A DNA stretch of 64,000 nt, taken from the NCBI GenBank assembly GCA_030267565.1, contig BRXU01000011.1, positions 2,470,501 to 2,534,500 of the forward strand, given 5' to 3'. The position numbers were made by a program, and so were the translations under genes. This document shows, piece by piece, positions 11,363 to 22,035 of this stretch; within the stretch, counting starts at the first letter, position 1, and every line of letters begins with the position of its first letter. Source of the DNA: Pleodorina starrii (lineage: Eukaryota; Chlorophyta; Chlorophyceae; Chlamydomonadales; Volvocaceae). The notes under the pieces are model-generated. The model did not search any database and was not told the DNA's origin. It worked only from the letters and a program-made list of their open reading frames with translations.

Positions 11363-14300
11363 ATGCAACGAGCAGCGCTTTTGCTGTTGCTGCTGTTCTG
11401 CCATAAGGCATCGTCACAGTCCTTGGATAACCTCCAAAAACATTTTCAATGGGTATTGGATCTGGGTGGCGAGGTGCGCCTTTTGAAAAAAGGACGTTCA
11501 GTTTGAGGAAGTCAAGACGGCCACGTATCAATAATACGCATGCGGGGCCACTGCTGCAGATAAATCTGGAGGCAAAGTACAATCATAATGGCGTGCGTGG
11601 CTTGTATGCCAAGAAAGCGTTCAAGGAGGGCGATGTGCTGGCTTCCATCCCAGCTGCCGCAATTATCAATGCCGGCTCCTTCAACGACAGCTTTGCGGTG
11701 CGTGTGCTTACGGGGCACATGATAAAGACAAGGGCCGTTGCGCTTAGCCAAGGGGAGCGCTTAGGCGTGGGGAGCAGTGAGCGGGGGTCGGGAGCAGAGA
11801 ACGCCGCTGGAAGGTTGACCGTTGAACGTTCAGCCTGCGCATGCCGGCATGTTGAAATTCACCTCCCGCCCGTAATCTCGCCATTGCTCCCAGGTGCCTA
11901 CCCTCACGGTCCTGAGGGAGTACAAGGACCCCAACAGGTAAGGCGCCACCACCTTGCTAGCCACCCCTTGTGTGCGCACCCCTTCTCCCCTGCCTGGCAA
12001 CGGGCAACCGTCGTCCTGACACACACACACACACACACACACACCATGCCCCGGCGCTGTCTCGGTCCTCTCGCTCGCACAGCCGCTTCAAGCCGTACAT
12101 TGACATGTGGCCCAAGCCCACCGAGGTGGTCAACTCCTGCAACATGGACCTCAAGTACGCCCCCATGTGGAAGAACGCCTACTGGGTGAGCGACCGAGTG
12201 CGTGATTGAGCGACCGAGTGCGTGATTGAGCGACAGAGTGCGTGATTGAGCGACCGAGTGCGTGATTGAGCGACCGAGTGCGTGATTGAGCGACCGAGTG
12301 CGTGATTGAGCGACCGAGTGCGTGATTGAGCGACAGAGTGCGTGATTGAGCGACAGAGTGCGTGCGTGACTGAGTGCGTGCGTGAGTGCGTGAGTGCGTG
12401 GGCGCATCTTGAAGAACCAACACAACTGCGTGGAGTATATGCCCAGCCCAAAGAGACAAGCTGACAGGTATGGTGAGGCAAAACCGTCATGTATGCAAAC
12501 CTTCACACGTACAAACAGGAAACGTGAAATCTCAGCCAATGGCACGTGGGTGGCAGCGCCCTGTGGGCACCAGAGACCCTGGGCTGGCCGTGCCGCGGCC
12601 CCTGCCTCGCATCGCCTCGCCTCGCACACATCTTGCTGCCTTGACGGTGTGGCGGGTGGGTGTCGCGCCGTTGCTCGCCTCCCCACACACGCGGCACGCG
12701 CAGGAGAAGAACACCCGCGACTGGGACTACCACCTGCGATCGCTGCTGGAGGGCGAGCTGGACGCGGACTTGGAGTACACCATCAAGGAGATGGTGGGCA
12801 ACGCACCCGTCAGCGTGGACGACCTCAAGTACGCGTGCGCCATCGTGAGTGGGGCCGCGCATGCCGATGCTTGGGGGTGATGGGGGCGGGAGCGGGGGTG
12901 ACGGAGGTGACGGGGGGGGGGTAATGAAGAAGAAGCCGCTGCGACATGGATGAACCCATGATCCTTTTCCGTCCCGCTTTCAATCCGGGCGGCAACCCTC
13001 CCGCCCCCACCACCCCCACCCTAACCCCAAACCCGCCCACCCGCCCGTGCAGTCCTCCACGCGCTACGTGTCCTCGCTGCGGCGCCGGCGGCTGATCATG
13101 GCGCCCATCTTCGACCTGGCCAACCACCTGCGCAACTGCACCACCACCCTCAGCGCCTACGAGAGCGGGGATGTGCTGCACTTCATGGCCGGGGAGGACA
13201 TCCAGGCCGGGCAGGAGGTAAGGCAGCCAGCAGGGGGCGGGGAGAGGGGGCTGGGGCTGAGGCGCACGCACCCGGTGGGGGGTGATTATTCCCCCAAGCG
13301 GCCAGCCTGAAACTTCAAACATGTGAGGGCCGGACTAGCGACCGCCGGGTGTGTCGTGTCCCCGGGGCGTTTTACAGGCTGCCTCCCTCGCGCCGGGGTC
13401 GGCCCCTTTGTGTGCCAGCTGACACAATCTGAGCAACACAAGCATCGGGTGGATATGCACCCTTCCGTTTCCGCATCGTGCCGCAACGTGCCATGGTCGC
13501 ACCGTAAAGTTCAGCCGTGACGGAAGGGCTGGGCCCGAAGCGGGGAGCCGGTCCTGACGGCTGGTGACGCTATGCAACGTTTGCTAATGCTGACGTGTCC
13601 GCTTTGGTCCGCCCCCGCAGATCTGCTACAGCTACGGCTCGCTGCGCGATGACTACGCCGTGGCCCACTACGGGTGAGCGGGCGGGTCCAAGGGCCGGCC
13701 TGGGTCTCGCCTGGGTCGCCACAAATTGTGTGGTGTTCGGGGGTTTTGTTTAGGAGAAACAATTGGGTGTGTCGTGAGGGGCCATGTTTGGTTAGCCGGA
13801 GAGAGCTTCCGCGTAGAGCGCCCTCCGGGCGTCCCCTTCTCCGTTGGTCGCACCCTGTCGGGTAGCTGGAGCAGTGCCAGGCGGCGGTAGGATACAACCC
13901 GCCTTTCGGGCCATGAGCTCCTCTCTCGATCGCGGCTTTCCCTGCAATCAGCTTAGCGCCTGGTGGTCTGGGAGTGTGGGGCCTACGGCACATCCCAACG
14001 CGGCACCCGCATCGTCCTTTACGGTGTGCGGAGAGCCGTGCTGCGGAGCCGTGCTTTTGCGTTGCACCGCATGCCCCTCACTTTGGCGTCACGAGAGCAG
14101 CGGCAGCCTGCGCCCTAAAACCCTTAACCCTAAAACCACCCTTCTTTGCTCCCCATGTCGCCCTCCTGGCGGAGCTGATGAGACTGGGTTGCCATCCATG
14201 CCCGGCCCGTCTCCTGCTGCTGTCCCATCTTGTCTTGACTACCACCTGGGTCCTTCGCCTCCGTTTCCAACTGTGGGGCTGATACCCTTGCGGGGGCTGA

Positions 14301-15105
14301 TACCCTTGCCACCCACGCCCCGTCCCTCTCCGGCCCTTGTTTGGTGCTCCGCAGTTTCCTTCCGGAGCTGGAGCACCCGCCGCGGCTGAGCCTGGTGGAC
14401 CTGCCCGGGTACGACCCTACCAAGCCCTACAGTCACGACGACGCGCCATCGGAAGATCCCTTCGATGGTGGGTCCTACATACTGATGCTGGCGTCTTTTA
14501 GCCCTCGCCTCTGCCGTTTAGAGGGGGGGGCGTCAGGGACACCGGTTTTGTCCGGGTCGCCGGGCGCACCTGCACTGCCAGCACCACCGGCGCATGGCAC
14601 CCGAGGGGCCGGGACGGCAGTGTATGGGGACGAGACACGAATCATACGAGCCGCGGTGGAGGAAGCAGTGGAGGGACAGCGCTTGCTGCCGGCCTCGGGG
14701 CTCGACGAGCGCTGAGGCAGGCTGCAGGGCCTGCGGGTGGCAGCTGGCAGCGCAGGCCCCCAACCTGAAGGGAATGGGCCCTGGTCGCGCTGTGTCTGGG
14801 CCAGAATTGTGGGTCTTTCAAGCCGTCTCTGTTCCTTCGCTGCGGTATCTTCTTTTTCTTTCTTACCCCGGCTCTCTGCCCCCCGTCCCGCCTCAGGCAC
14901 CCCCGAGGAGCTTGCTGCCGAGCTGGAGCGCCTGCGGGGCATCGTCAACGAAATCAAGTCCACGCCCGACGCACTGCCGCCCTCGCCCAAGGGCAAGGAC
15001 TACGTGTACGACCTGATGAAGGAGCTGGAGGCGCGCCGCCTCAACGCGCTGTCGTACGAGATCCGCCGCATCGCCGGCCTGCTCAACGTCAAGGCCGAGC
15101 TGTAG
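11363..15105 (+). CDS. SET-domain protein with N-terminal signal-like sequence
   Basis: Nine exons keep phase throughout: 11363-11473, 11560-11697, 11894-11937, 12083-12185, 12704-12844, 13053-13217, 13621-13673, 14355-14467, 14897-15105, giving 358 residues. The SET fold is recognisable as in the Rubisco-methyltransferase/SETD family: an N-terminal block GVRGLYAKKAFKEGDVLASIP-like around residues 48-68, an NH motif (FDLANHLRNC), then ICYSYGSLRDDYAVAHYGF corresponding to the family's YG...Y.LDYGF segment. The C-terminal about 100 residues are charged and helical and shorter than a full substrate-binding domain. The first exon encodes MQRAALLLLLLFCHKASS, a convincing hydrophobic signal sequence, unusual for a methyltransferase expected in plastid, nucleus or cytosol. 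Predicted role: protein lysine methylation, substrate unknown. The start is the first ATG of an exon ending in a good donor. Confidence 0.82.
12019..12043. repeat. (CA)n microsatellite
   Basis: About twelve uninterrupted CA dinucleotides within an intron of the SET-domain gene. Confidence 0.95.
12188..12367 (+). repeat. 20-bp minisatellite in SET-gene intron, about nine copies
   Basis: Tandem unit gagcgaccgagtgcgtgatt with a c/a variant at one position; the last copy degrades into gtgcgtg repeats. It begins two bases after the intron's donor, so the first copy includes most of the gtgagcg splice-donor context. No spacers and a non-coding intronic place rule out CRISPR. Confidence 0.95.
14113..14137. 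repeat. Interstitial telomere-like tract (CCCTAAAA)
   Basis: Two ccctaaaa units separated by cccttaa, matching the complement of the TTTTAGGG telomere repeat known from Chlamydomonas relatives. It lies inside the seventh intron of the SET-domain gene, far from any sign of a chromosome end. Confidence 0.7.
14838..14850 (+). repeat. Interspersed CGCTGCGGTAT motif, copy A
   Basis: CGCTGCGGTATCT preceded by gccgtctctgttcctt and followed by a T/C-rich run, inside the last intron of the SET-domain gene. Confidence 0.7.
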
Positions 15106-16740
15106 GTCGGGATGTAGGTCGGGATGGTGGACGACGCGAATATGCGCTTGTTTCTGCGCTAAGTAAAGCAAGGCAAGGGGGCATCATGAGCCGCACGAAC
15201 GTTTTGCTCGTATGCCAATAAAAAGTAGTCCGCAGCCGAAGCGGGGGCGAGGGGCTGCCCCTGCGAAGGTTTGCGGGCAGTAAATGTTTCCCCAACAGCG
15301 CGCCAGGAGGCGGGCGCAACGGCAGCCAGGGTGTCCCAAGTGGGACGAGGGAGAGACACGGTTGACCTGTCCGCCGGCGCCGTGTTGGTTGGGGATCGTG
15401 CTTATGCGCTACATCGTAGTTGTCTCGTTGACCCTTGCACATTGGCATGATAGCATTTGTCGTGAGCCGGCGCGCGTCAAGTGACTGCTCGAGTTCTTAA
15501 CCCTAGTGCAAATTTCTAGCTCGTGCACTCTCTCGCTTGAACACTCGCGCGTGGAATTCGATCTTTCATCAAGCCAGCCGCTGTTCAGTTCGCACCGCAT
15601 TCCTGGAGCGTACCCATACACGCATACAAGTTTGCATGCGGAGCGGAGACTGTTCTGCTTCCGAGTCTGCATTTGTGGTGCCACCGCAAACGAAGCACGC
15701 ATGGTAGCGTGGGTGGTGTTCGCGGCTACAATGTGGCGGACCGTCGTCTTGGGGGAGGTGAGGCTGTGGCGAACGAAAGACGCGTTCTTAGCTGCTGCAT
15801 TCAATGTGGCGAGGGGGCCACTGCCGCCACCGGACGAGTGCGGGGGCCCATGGCGATAGCGCAACACCATGCATGTCGTCGAGCGTGTCATGGATTAATG
15901 GACACCTCGAATCCTATCTATCCATTGTGGTAACCCATCCGTGAGCGAGTACGGCAAACTTACGGCACACGCACACACAGTCCCCCGATGGCTTGTTTGG
16001 TTGAATTGTGCTGGCGAATTGCATCCTGGCGACTTGCTTCTGGTTGGATTGGCTGCATGGCTACGGTTGTGGCTCACGTTGTTAGGGCGCGTGCTTGCTT
16101 CACGACGGCGCGAAGCAGGCGCAGTCGGCTCGAGGTCGGTACGCACGAGATCGGACGAAGGACTCCTGGTGCGGAGGTGGTGCGCTGCAATCATACCAGC
16201 GCGTTGTGCGGGCCAGCAATGGTGTCTCCGCCCTGGTTAGGCTCTAGAAGTATTTTTAATGTTCGTTCACGCCGCTAAAAAAGATGGGCTAGGAAACACC
16301 AGGATCGGTACAGTACCTCCGCTCCCCGGCTGGCCTACTTACGAGGAACTGCTGTAATGATTGGCAGCTGGTCAAGGTCTGGCAGGTTCGCGAACTGCAA
16401 CCAACGTCTATCACGCCATGCGGCCCCAAAAACGTGAGGTGAGTAGCCAGCGTCAATACCAGCCGTTCAACATAGTCAGTAGCCGACCCGTGGGTCGTCA
16501 ACTCGGACCCCAGGGAACCAGCCGCCTGCCTGGGGATACCTTTGAAATGAAGTCGCGGCGCGTTAATCACGGGTTCGCGCGTAGTCGAGAAGTAGGTACA
16601 TGTACATTCTCGTCCAACCAGAAACGTACCTGGAAATACGTTTCTCCTGCTCAGACAAAGAGGTTGACACGCCCACAAACCACAATACGGACGGCATACA
16701 ACAGGTTCATGTGAATACACTTTCGTATCTGGGATGGGAA
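15106..16740. other. Intergenic region
   Basis: 3' flank of the SET-domain gene and 5' flank of the next gene. Nothing coding was recognised; the open frames present lack conserved patterns. The upstream ATG at 16600 is in frame with the next gene but has a weaker start context than 16741. Confidence 0.4.
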
Positions 16741-18084
16741 ATGATTTGCCTGGCTTGCTGCTTCCGGGGCTGCTGCAACTGCTACAGAAGGAACACCTGC
16801 CAGGAAAAAGACTTCCGTGTGCGGTATTTTGGCGGGAGCACACCCGGCCAGATGAGCGTGGACGAGATGTTTGTCGCAGCTGCCGAGAAGCAGGGCCTGA
16901 GGCTTCCGGCAGCGGTACTCAGCTTCTCAAGCCCACATTCTCTGCTCAAACGAAGCAGCCCTCCTGAGCACTGCAGCGACAGCGAGCCCTTTGCGAGAGT
17001 CAAGGTCGTGCCCCGCGTTTTCAACCTGGGCCGAGCAGCTGGGGCAAAAGACTGGATGCTCACCGTCGAGCTTCAAGATTTTGAGATCGGCGTTGAGAGG
17101 CTTTTTAGCAAGGACAACGAAGCCCTGGTGCGTGCTTGGTCAAAAAGTTGGTCCGCTTTGTCCGGCTGGCGCCGACCCACGGGTCACCTACCTTAGAGGC
17201 GTCCGCACCTCGCACCGTTGCGGCAGGGCTTCTTCCCGTCCGCGGCCAGCATCCGCATCGAACTTGTGGAGTCATCAGGCAACCCGCCGGCGCTTCTTTT
17301 GGGTCAGCAGGTGCCGCCCACCGAGACACCCGCCACTGCCAATGCCAATGCCACGGGGGGCGTTCCGTTGGAGACCCCGGAGGGCGTCTACCCGGGACCG
17401 CTGCCGCCCCAACGCTGCCAGCACACACAAAGCTACCAGCAAGGCACCACGGTCACCACCGGCCTTCAGGGCACTGCACCTTGCCCGTCGGGCAGCGTCG
17501 GGGTATCGTTCACAAGCCAGGCTGCCACATCCCAAGCGCTGACCTGGCAGGACCACGAGTTCTACCGGACCGTTTTCGCGCCCGGCGGCGGCGGCGGCGG
17601 CGGCGCGTCCGTGGCGTGGAGCTGGCGCCTCGGCATGTGGGAGCAACAGTCGGACCACGCGCGCTTTCCGTACAATGCCGCGGACCCGGCGGTCTGGTCG
17701 CGGGCCGGCGGCTCCAAGCACCGTTCCAACCCGCTGCCTGCCTGCCAAGTCACACCGCGCGAGGACCTCGAGGACGCCTATCGCTGCAGCGTGCGGCCGC
17801 AGGGTGCCGGCAGGTCCCAGCAGCAGCAGCAGCCTGCAGCAGCTCCACCGGCGTCGGCGGAGGCGCAGGCCACGGCCTCCTGGCGTTTGAGTCGCAAGGA
17901 GGTCGATGCGCTTCTGTCGACAGCTGAGCCCGGGGCGTCGAGATTCGAGCTGGTCGTGGTCTGTCGGCTGTCCCTCACGTGTATCGTCACTGAGAAGGGC
18001 GGCTGCTGCGGGGCTGAGACCACGCGGTCCAGCATCGGGGAGAGCATCGACATTTCCGGCCGTGTTGGGATCGTCGGCTGGTGA
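16741..18084 (+). CDS. Unrecognised protein, Cys-rich N terminus
   Basis: Two exons, 16741-17127 and 17227-18084, joined by a 99-base GT-AG intron in phase 0, give about 414 residues. I do not recognise the family. The N terminus MICLACCFRGCCNCYRRNTC has seven cysteines in 20 residues, resembling a palmitoylated membrane-anchoring segment or a small metal-binding knuckle. The middle (KDWMLTVELQDFEIGVE, then IRIELVESSGNPPALLLGQ after the intron) has alternating beta-strand character reminiscent of a C2-like sandwich, but this is only a shape impression. A poly-Gly stretch follows HEFYRTVFAPGG, then a Gln/Ala-rich linker, and the end has a further cysteine pair (GGCCG). The start was chosen at 16741 because of its better context; an in-frame ATG at 16600 would add 47 residues. 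A TGTAA signal lies about 150 bases after the stop. Confidence 0.6.
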
Positions 18085-18231
18085 AGGCTAGCCTCGGCTA
18101 CGGTAGCAGTCGTAGGTGTTGCGCACAGTGGGGCCCCAGGCCAGAAGGCGGAATCCAGCGGGCCAGCGGGCCGGCTAGCGGCGCGCGGGGTGGTGGCGCA
18201 GAGGATGGCCTACGGACGGCAAGCGGGCAAA

Positions 18232-18236
18232 TGTAA
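18232..18236 (+). terminator. Putative TGTAA polyadenylation signal
   Basis: TGTAA, the usual volvocine polyadenylation signal, about 150 bases downstream of the stop at 18084. Confidence 0.5.
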
Positions 18237-18505
18237 AGAAAAGATGATTCCGCAGCCATGGGGAAACGGAGGTGACGCAAGCGTACCCGGAACCTAGGGG
18301 GACATTTCGCCGGGGTGGTAATAAAAGAGATACCCACAACGGTTGACTGGTGCAACCGTTGTGCGTTTTGGTCGCAGTGAATGTTACCGTGTTTCGTAAC
18401 GCTGCGGGTTGCTGTGCGCTTACTGTGCCGCATCGGATGCACGGCCCGGACTTCTGCTCCACTAAGTGGAAGCGCGGGTGTTTCCGTTCACGACGTGAAC
18501 GACTG

Positions 18506-18550
18506 GTGACTGTTCGCTGAACGTTCACTGAATGATCAGCGAACAGTCAC
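18506..18550. repeat. Perfect inverted repeat, 15-base arms
   Basis: gtgactgttcgctga and tcagcgaacagtcac are exact reverse complements around a 15-base loop that itself carries the acgttcactga motif. Confidence 0.95.
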
Positions 18551-18553
18551 GGG

Positions 18554-18583
18554 GAACGTTCACTGAATGTTCAGTGAACGTTC
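18554..18583. repeat. Perfect palindrome, 14-base arms
   Basis: gaacgttcactgaa and ttcagtgaacgttc are exact reverse complements around a 2-base centre. The same GTTCACTGAA core returns at 19035-19105. Confidence 0.95.
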
Positions 18584-18846
18584 GTCAAAGCCAGGTGGCC
18601 GACGTCAAAGGTACTCCCGTCTTCCAAATACGCAGGCATGGCCGCAGCTGCAGGTGCATCAAACAAAATGCCGGACCCGACGAAATAAATTGTCTGAGGA
18701 TGCACGGCCGGCCAATGCTTGTCGAGGAGCCTTGTCAAGATCCATGCTGACTGTATGCAGAACTAGCCGGCAGAGAAACTCATTCGGGAGTGCCGACCGT
18801 GGTGAGAGACCGGTGCGCTTGTAGTATGCAGGGAACCGATGCTGAG

Positions 18847-18874
18847 GCCGTACTATTTCGCAAAATAGTACGGC
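18847..18874. repeat. Hairpin, 12-base arms
   Basis: gccgtactattt and aaatagtacggc form a perfect stem with a 4-base loop. Confidence 0.95.
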
Positions 18875-19116
18875 ACGAATGCTCCAGCGCTGTTCCCGCG
18901 CACATAAAAGGTATTCACATACCTTTCTGCCCTCGTATCGGTTCGTTATTTGTGCCCCAGTCAAAAGCACAAAAGGACGTCAATTTCGCTTTGTTTGCAG
19001 TAGAGCACAAGGGCCTGAACGGTGAACGGTGAACCTTCACTGAACGTTCACGGTGAGCGTTCAGTGCAGATTTAGTGAAAGTCATTCTCCTTTCAGTGAA
19101 CGCAGAAACCCGCGTT

Positions 19117-20035
19117 TACCCAAGGTACTCGACTTCTGAGTACTCATGCGCCCATGCGGTCACGAAATGAAGTTTACCATCCCCAATTCCCATCCCATTT
19201 CATCCTCCATGTTCTTGAGAATTAACGGATCCATGGTGAGACCTTCGCTTCGTGGAGGCCCCCGGGGACTCAGGCGCCGCGCGGCAGGCAAGGGTGTGAT
19301 GTTGGGCGGACGGGCGCCGGTTGCAAATCGCATCCATCGCCTTTCGCCTATGATTGGACTCGTCCGTGGGATCACGGGAAAACAAATCCAATCAAAATGC
19401 AGTGTTCAAAATTCTACATAAGCAGGATGTGTGCGCTGAGGCCGTTGGACACATTTCATTCGAAGTGTCGGAGGTGTCGGGCCTTAACACGGGCATTAAC
19501 TTGCATTTCTGGGGCTAGAGTCCATGTCGGAGAATTTGTGGAGGAAAACAACTCCACCTTCACTTGAGAGATTTCTCACGGAGGTATATTTATATGGCGA
19601 TTGATTTTTATGGCAAACGGTGAGGGGACTTGGATACCGCGACCGTATTGTCATGGATCGCGCCAACGGTCGAGGCAACGGTTGGCGACACGGGCCTACG
19701 GGCGATGCAACTGCTTAAGGCTCGAGGCTGCAGTACACCCTCAGGACACACCGCGCCTTCCCTTTCCCTCACCTTGTCCTTGCCCTCTATCTCGACCACC
19801 ACCTCATCAAGCCGTCAAGCTATCGAACAATCGGAAGTCGTGCTGTAGCAGCCCCCAGTACGCAGTAAGCCCAAAACAGTGCGCCTGATTCCCGCCTGGA
19901 GCCTTCCTGCCAACGCCCGTAGCCCTGGACCGCCTATTCAGCAGGGCTCATTACTGCTGCTGCCGCTGCTACTTTCCTTCGCGGCGTCCTTCATTAGTTC
20001 TCCCCCACACGGCACGGCACGGACCCAAACTCAAG
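19117..20035. other. Intergenic region before the BTB gene
   Basis: No coding feature recognised. An AT-rich string ggtatatttatatgg near 19583 could serve as a core promoter for the BTB gene about 450 bases downstream, but this is weak evidence. Confidence 0.35.
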
Positions 20036-21895
20036 ATGCTGCTGAGCTGCGAGGAGGTCTCTCTGCCCAAGTACGCAACGGGCGTGGTCGTCCGCCCGCT
20101 CATCGCACAGCCCACCAGCCCCACCACCGCCACCACCACCACCATCACCACCACCACCACCACCACCACCGCCACCACTACCCTCAACAAGTGTAACGCC
20201 TTTCCCCGCATCCGCTCCACCGGCACCGCTGTCGCCACGACAGCCGCCCGGACGCTGATCTTTTTCGGCGACGAAGTGCGCGAGCTCATCGAGGTAACCC
20301 CCACCGCCACTGCCGCCAAGGGCAACAACGAGCTCCAAACCCGCCCCACCGTCGTCGCCGCTGCCGCCGCCGCCGCTGCCGCTGCCACCGCCGTCGCCTC
20401 CGACGACGACGACGAACGCACTCTGATCGTGAGCGCAAAGCCCCTCCAGATTACGGGGCAGGCCCTCCGCGCCGCGCGCCAACCCATCTACGAACCCCAC
20501 ACAGACTCCGTGCTCTTCGTTGAGGGCTACGCCATCAAGCGGCTGGACGGCTCCTACAACGTGGACCTGGTGGCCGGAAGCGAGGGCGAATGGGGCTACG
20601 TCGACGGACCCGGCGGCGGCGGCGGCGGCGGTGGCGCCGCGCGCTTCCGCCACATCGTCTCCCTGGCGGCGGACGGCACCGGCCGCGTGTTCGTGGCGGA
20701 GAAGAAGGCCATCCGGGCCGTCGACGTCGCCAGCGGCGCCGTCAGCACGCTCCGCGGCTCCGAGCCGCCCGCCAATCAGGTCTGGACGTCGCTGTCGTAC
20801 GACGCCGCGGCGGGCGTGCTGGTGGCCGCCACGATGCGCGCCGTGTACCACTTTCCGCCGTCGGGGCTGCCGTACAACGGCGCCGCCGAGCCGCGGGTCA
20901 TCGCCGGTGGTGGCGACGCCGCCGCCACCGCCGCTGCTGCTGGCGGCGGCGGGGCCCTGGAGCGGTCCTGCAGCATTCGCTCGATCCTCGCCGGCGCAGA
21001 CGGCAGGGTGCTCATCGGCGAGCAGGGCCGGCTGCGCAGCGTCGACGCCGCCGGCACCGTCAGCACGCACCTCGCCGCCGCCGGCGTCGGCGCGGAGGGG
21101 TACTTCCCCTGGCAGATGGCGCTGCTGCCCGGCGGCCGGCTGGCCATGAGTGGCTACGGACTCAACAAGCTCGTCGTCGTCAACGGCGGCAACGGCGGCA
21201 TCTTTACACCCAGCGGCGGTGCCGCCGCCACAGCAGAAACGCCGGTGGAGCCGACGGCGACGGCCGGCGGCGATGGCAAGGCCGGCGGCCAGGCCCGCGC
21301 GGCGCTCGCCTCGGCGCTGATCGGCTGCCTCGCCGCGCCGACGTCGTCGTCGTCCAGCGGCGGCGACGCCGCCGCCGCCAGCGGCACCGTCACCGTTACG
21401 ACGCGCGACGGCAAGGCCTTCGTGGCGCACCGCGGCGTGCTGGCGGCGCGCAGCGCCTACTTCCGCCGTCTGCTGTCCGCGGGCGGCGGCTTCGCAGACA
21501 GCGGCGCCAGCGGCGGTGCGGTAAGCCTACCGGACGCCGATTCTGAGGCCTTCGGCCGCCTGCTCGTGTACATGTACACGGGTGAGCTCGTGCTGCCGGA
21601 CGAGCTGCTGCGCCCCGCCGCGGTCCTAGCGAGCCGGCTGCTGCTGCCGCCCGAGTGCCTGGCGGAGCTGCAGGCGCGGCTGCTGGCGGGAGTGACCCCT
21701 GGGTCGGTGCTGTTCGACCTGGTGTGGGCGGAGCGGCAGGGCATGTCGGAGCTGGTGCCGCGGCTGCTGGACTTCCTGATGGTGCACCGGCGGGAGGTGG
21801 CGGCGGAGGCCAGCGTCCGGATGGCGCTGACGGCGCTCATTACGCTGCAACCGGAGCTGACGGCGCAGCTGCTGAGGCAGCTGCTGGCGCTCTGA
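20036..21895 (+). CDS. Beta-propeller / BTB-POZ domain protein
   Basis: One uninterrupted 619-residue exon. After a Thr-rich low-complexity segment (residues about 27-50) there are propeller-like repeats between residues 150 and 400 with phrases such as IVSLAADGTGRVFVAEKKAIRAVD and MALLPGGRLAMSG, resembling NHL/YVTN blades. Residues about 450-560 form a BTB/POZ domain: VTVTTRDGKAFVAHRGVL, ARSAYFRRLL, then SLPDADSEAFGRLLVYMYTG and a BACK-like helical tail. BTB proteins usually act as substrate adaptors of Cullin-3 ubiquitin ligases, with the other domain choosing the target; that role is inferred. Many Ala/Gly insertions interrupt the propeller, as is usual in this genome. Such propeller-BTB genes are often multicopy in Chlamydomonas relatives. 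The start is the first in-frame ATG. The long antisense frame is a composition artefact. Confidence 0.85.
   Translation: MLLSCEEVSLPKYATGVVVRPLIAQPTSPTTATTTTITTTTTTTTATTTLNKCNAFPRIRSTGTAVATTAARTLIFFGDEVRELIEVTPTATAAKGNNELQTRPTVVAAAAAAAAAATAVASDDDDERTLIVSAKPLQITGQALRAARQPIYEPHTDSVLFVEGYAIKRLDGSYNVDLVAGSEGEWGYVDGPGGGGGGGGAARFRHIVSLAADGTGRVFVAEKKAIRAVDVASGAVSTLRGSEPPANQVWTSLSYDAAAGVLVAATMRAVYHFPPSGLPYNGAAEPRVIAGGGDAAATAAAAGGGGALERSCSIRSILAGADGRVLIGEQGRLRSVDAAGTVSTHLAAAGVGAEGYFPWQMALLPGGRLAMSGYGLNKLVVVNGGNGGIFTPSGGAAATAETPVEPTATAGGDGKAGGQARAALASALIGCLAAPTSSSSSGGDAAAASGTVTVTTRDGKAFVAHRGVLAARSAYFRRLLSAGGGFADSGASGGAVSLPDADSEAFGRLLVYMYTGELVLPDELLRPAAVLASRLLLPPECLAELQARLLAGVTPGSVLFDLVWAERQGMSELVPRLLDFLMVHRREVAAEASVRMALTALITLQPELTAQLLRQLLAL
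20128..20176. repeat. ACC-type trinucleotide repeat in coding sequence
   Basis: A run of cac/acc triplets encoding the Thr-rich stretch near the N terminus of the BTB protein. Confidence 0.85.
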
Positions 21896-21898
21896 ACA

Positions 21899-22035
21899 GG
21901 AGGTGGAGGTGGAAAAAAAATGATACCGCAGCGGAGACGGAGGTGGAGGTGCGGGTGGATGTGGTGGTGGAGGTGGAGGTGCGGGTGGAGGTGGAGGTGG
22001 AGGAGCGGGTGGAGGTGCGGGTGGAGGTGCAGGAG
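21899..22035. repeat. GGTGGAGGT-type G-rich minisatellite in 3' flank
   Basis: Irregular tandem ggaggtggaggtgcgggt units begin directly after the BTB stop codon and contain one copy of the interspersed ataccgcagcg motif. Purine-rich and probably able to fold as a G-quadruplex. Confidence 0.8.
21921..21940 (-). repeat. Interspersed CGCTGCGGTAT motif, copy B
   Basis: Complement of tgataccgcagcggagacgg, 25 bases after the BTB stop codon, next to an A-run. Confidence 0.7.

Larger units (their letters stand above)
18471..19116. mobile_element. Candidate MITE-like foldback element
   Basis: The segment is bounded by imperfect inverted repeats: 18471-18491 (agcgcgggtg..ccgttcac) and 19096-19116 (gtgaacgcag..cccgcgtt) share CGCGGGT and GTTCAC blocks in opposite orientation. 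Inside are a perfect 15-base inverted repeat (18506-18520 with 18536-18550), a 14-base palindrome (18554-18567 with 18570-18583), a 12-base hairpin (18847-18858 with 18863-18874), an 8-base hairpin (18906-18925) and GTTCACTGAA motifs near both ends. It has no coding capacity. No target-site duplication could be confirmed. Such features fit a non-autonomous foldback or MITE element, but a palindromic satellite is possible. Confidence 0.4.

Noticed and set aside
12188..12367. CRISPR-like regular repeats
   Set aside because: Directly adjacent 20-base units without spacers, inside a eukaryotic intron; a minisatellite.
19994..21430. 478-codon open frame antisense to the BTB gene
   Set aside because: Shadow of a G/C-ending reading frame; the product is Gly/Ala noise, while the plus strand has a clear BTB domain.
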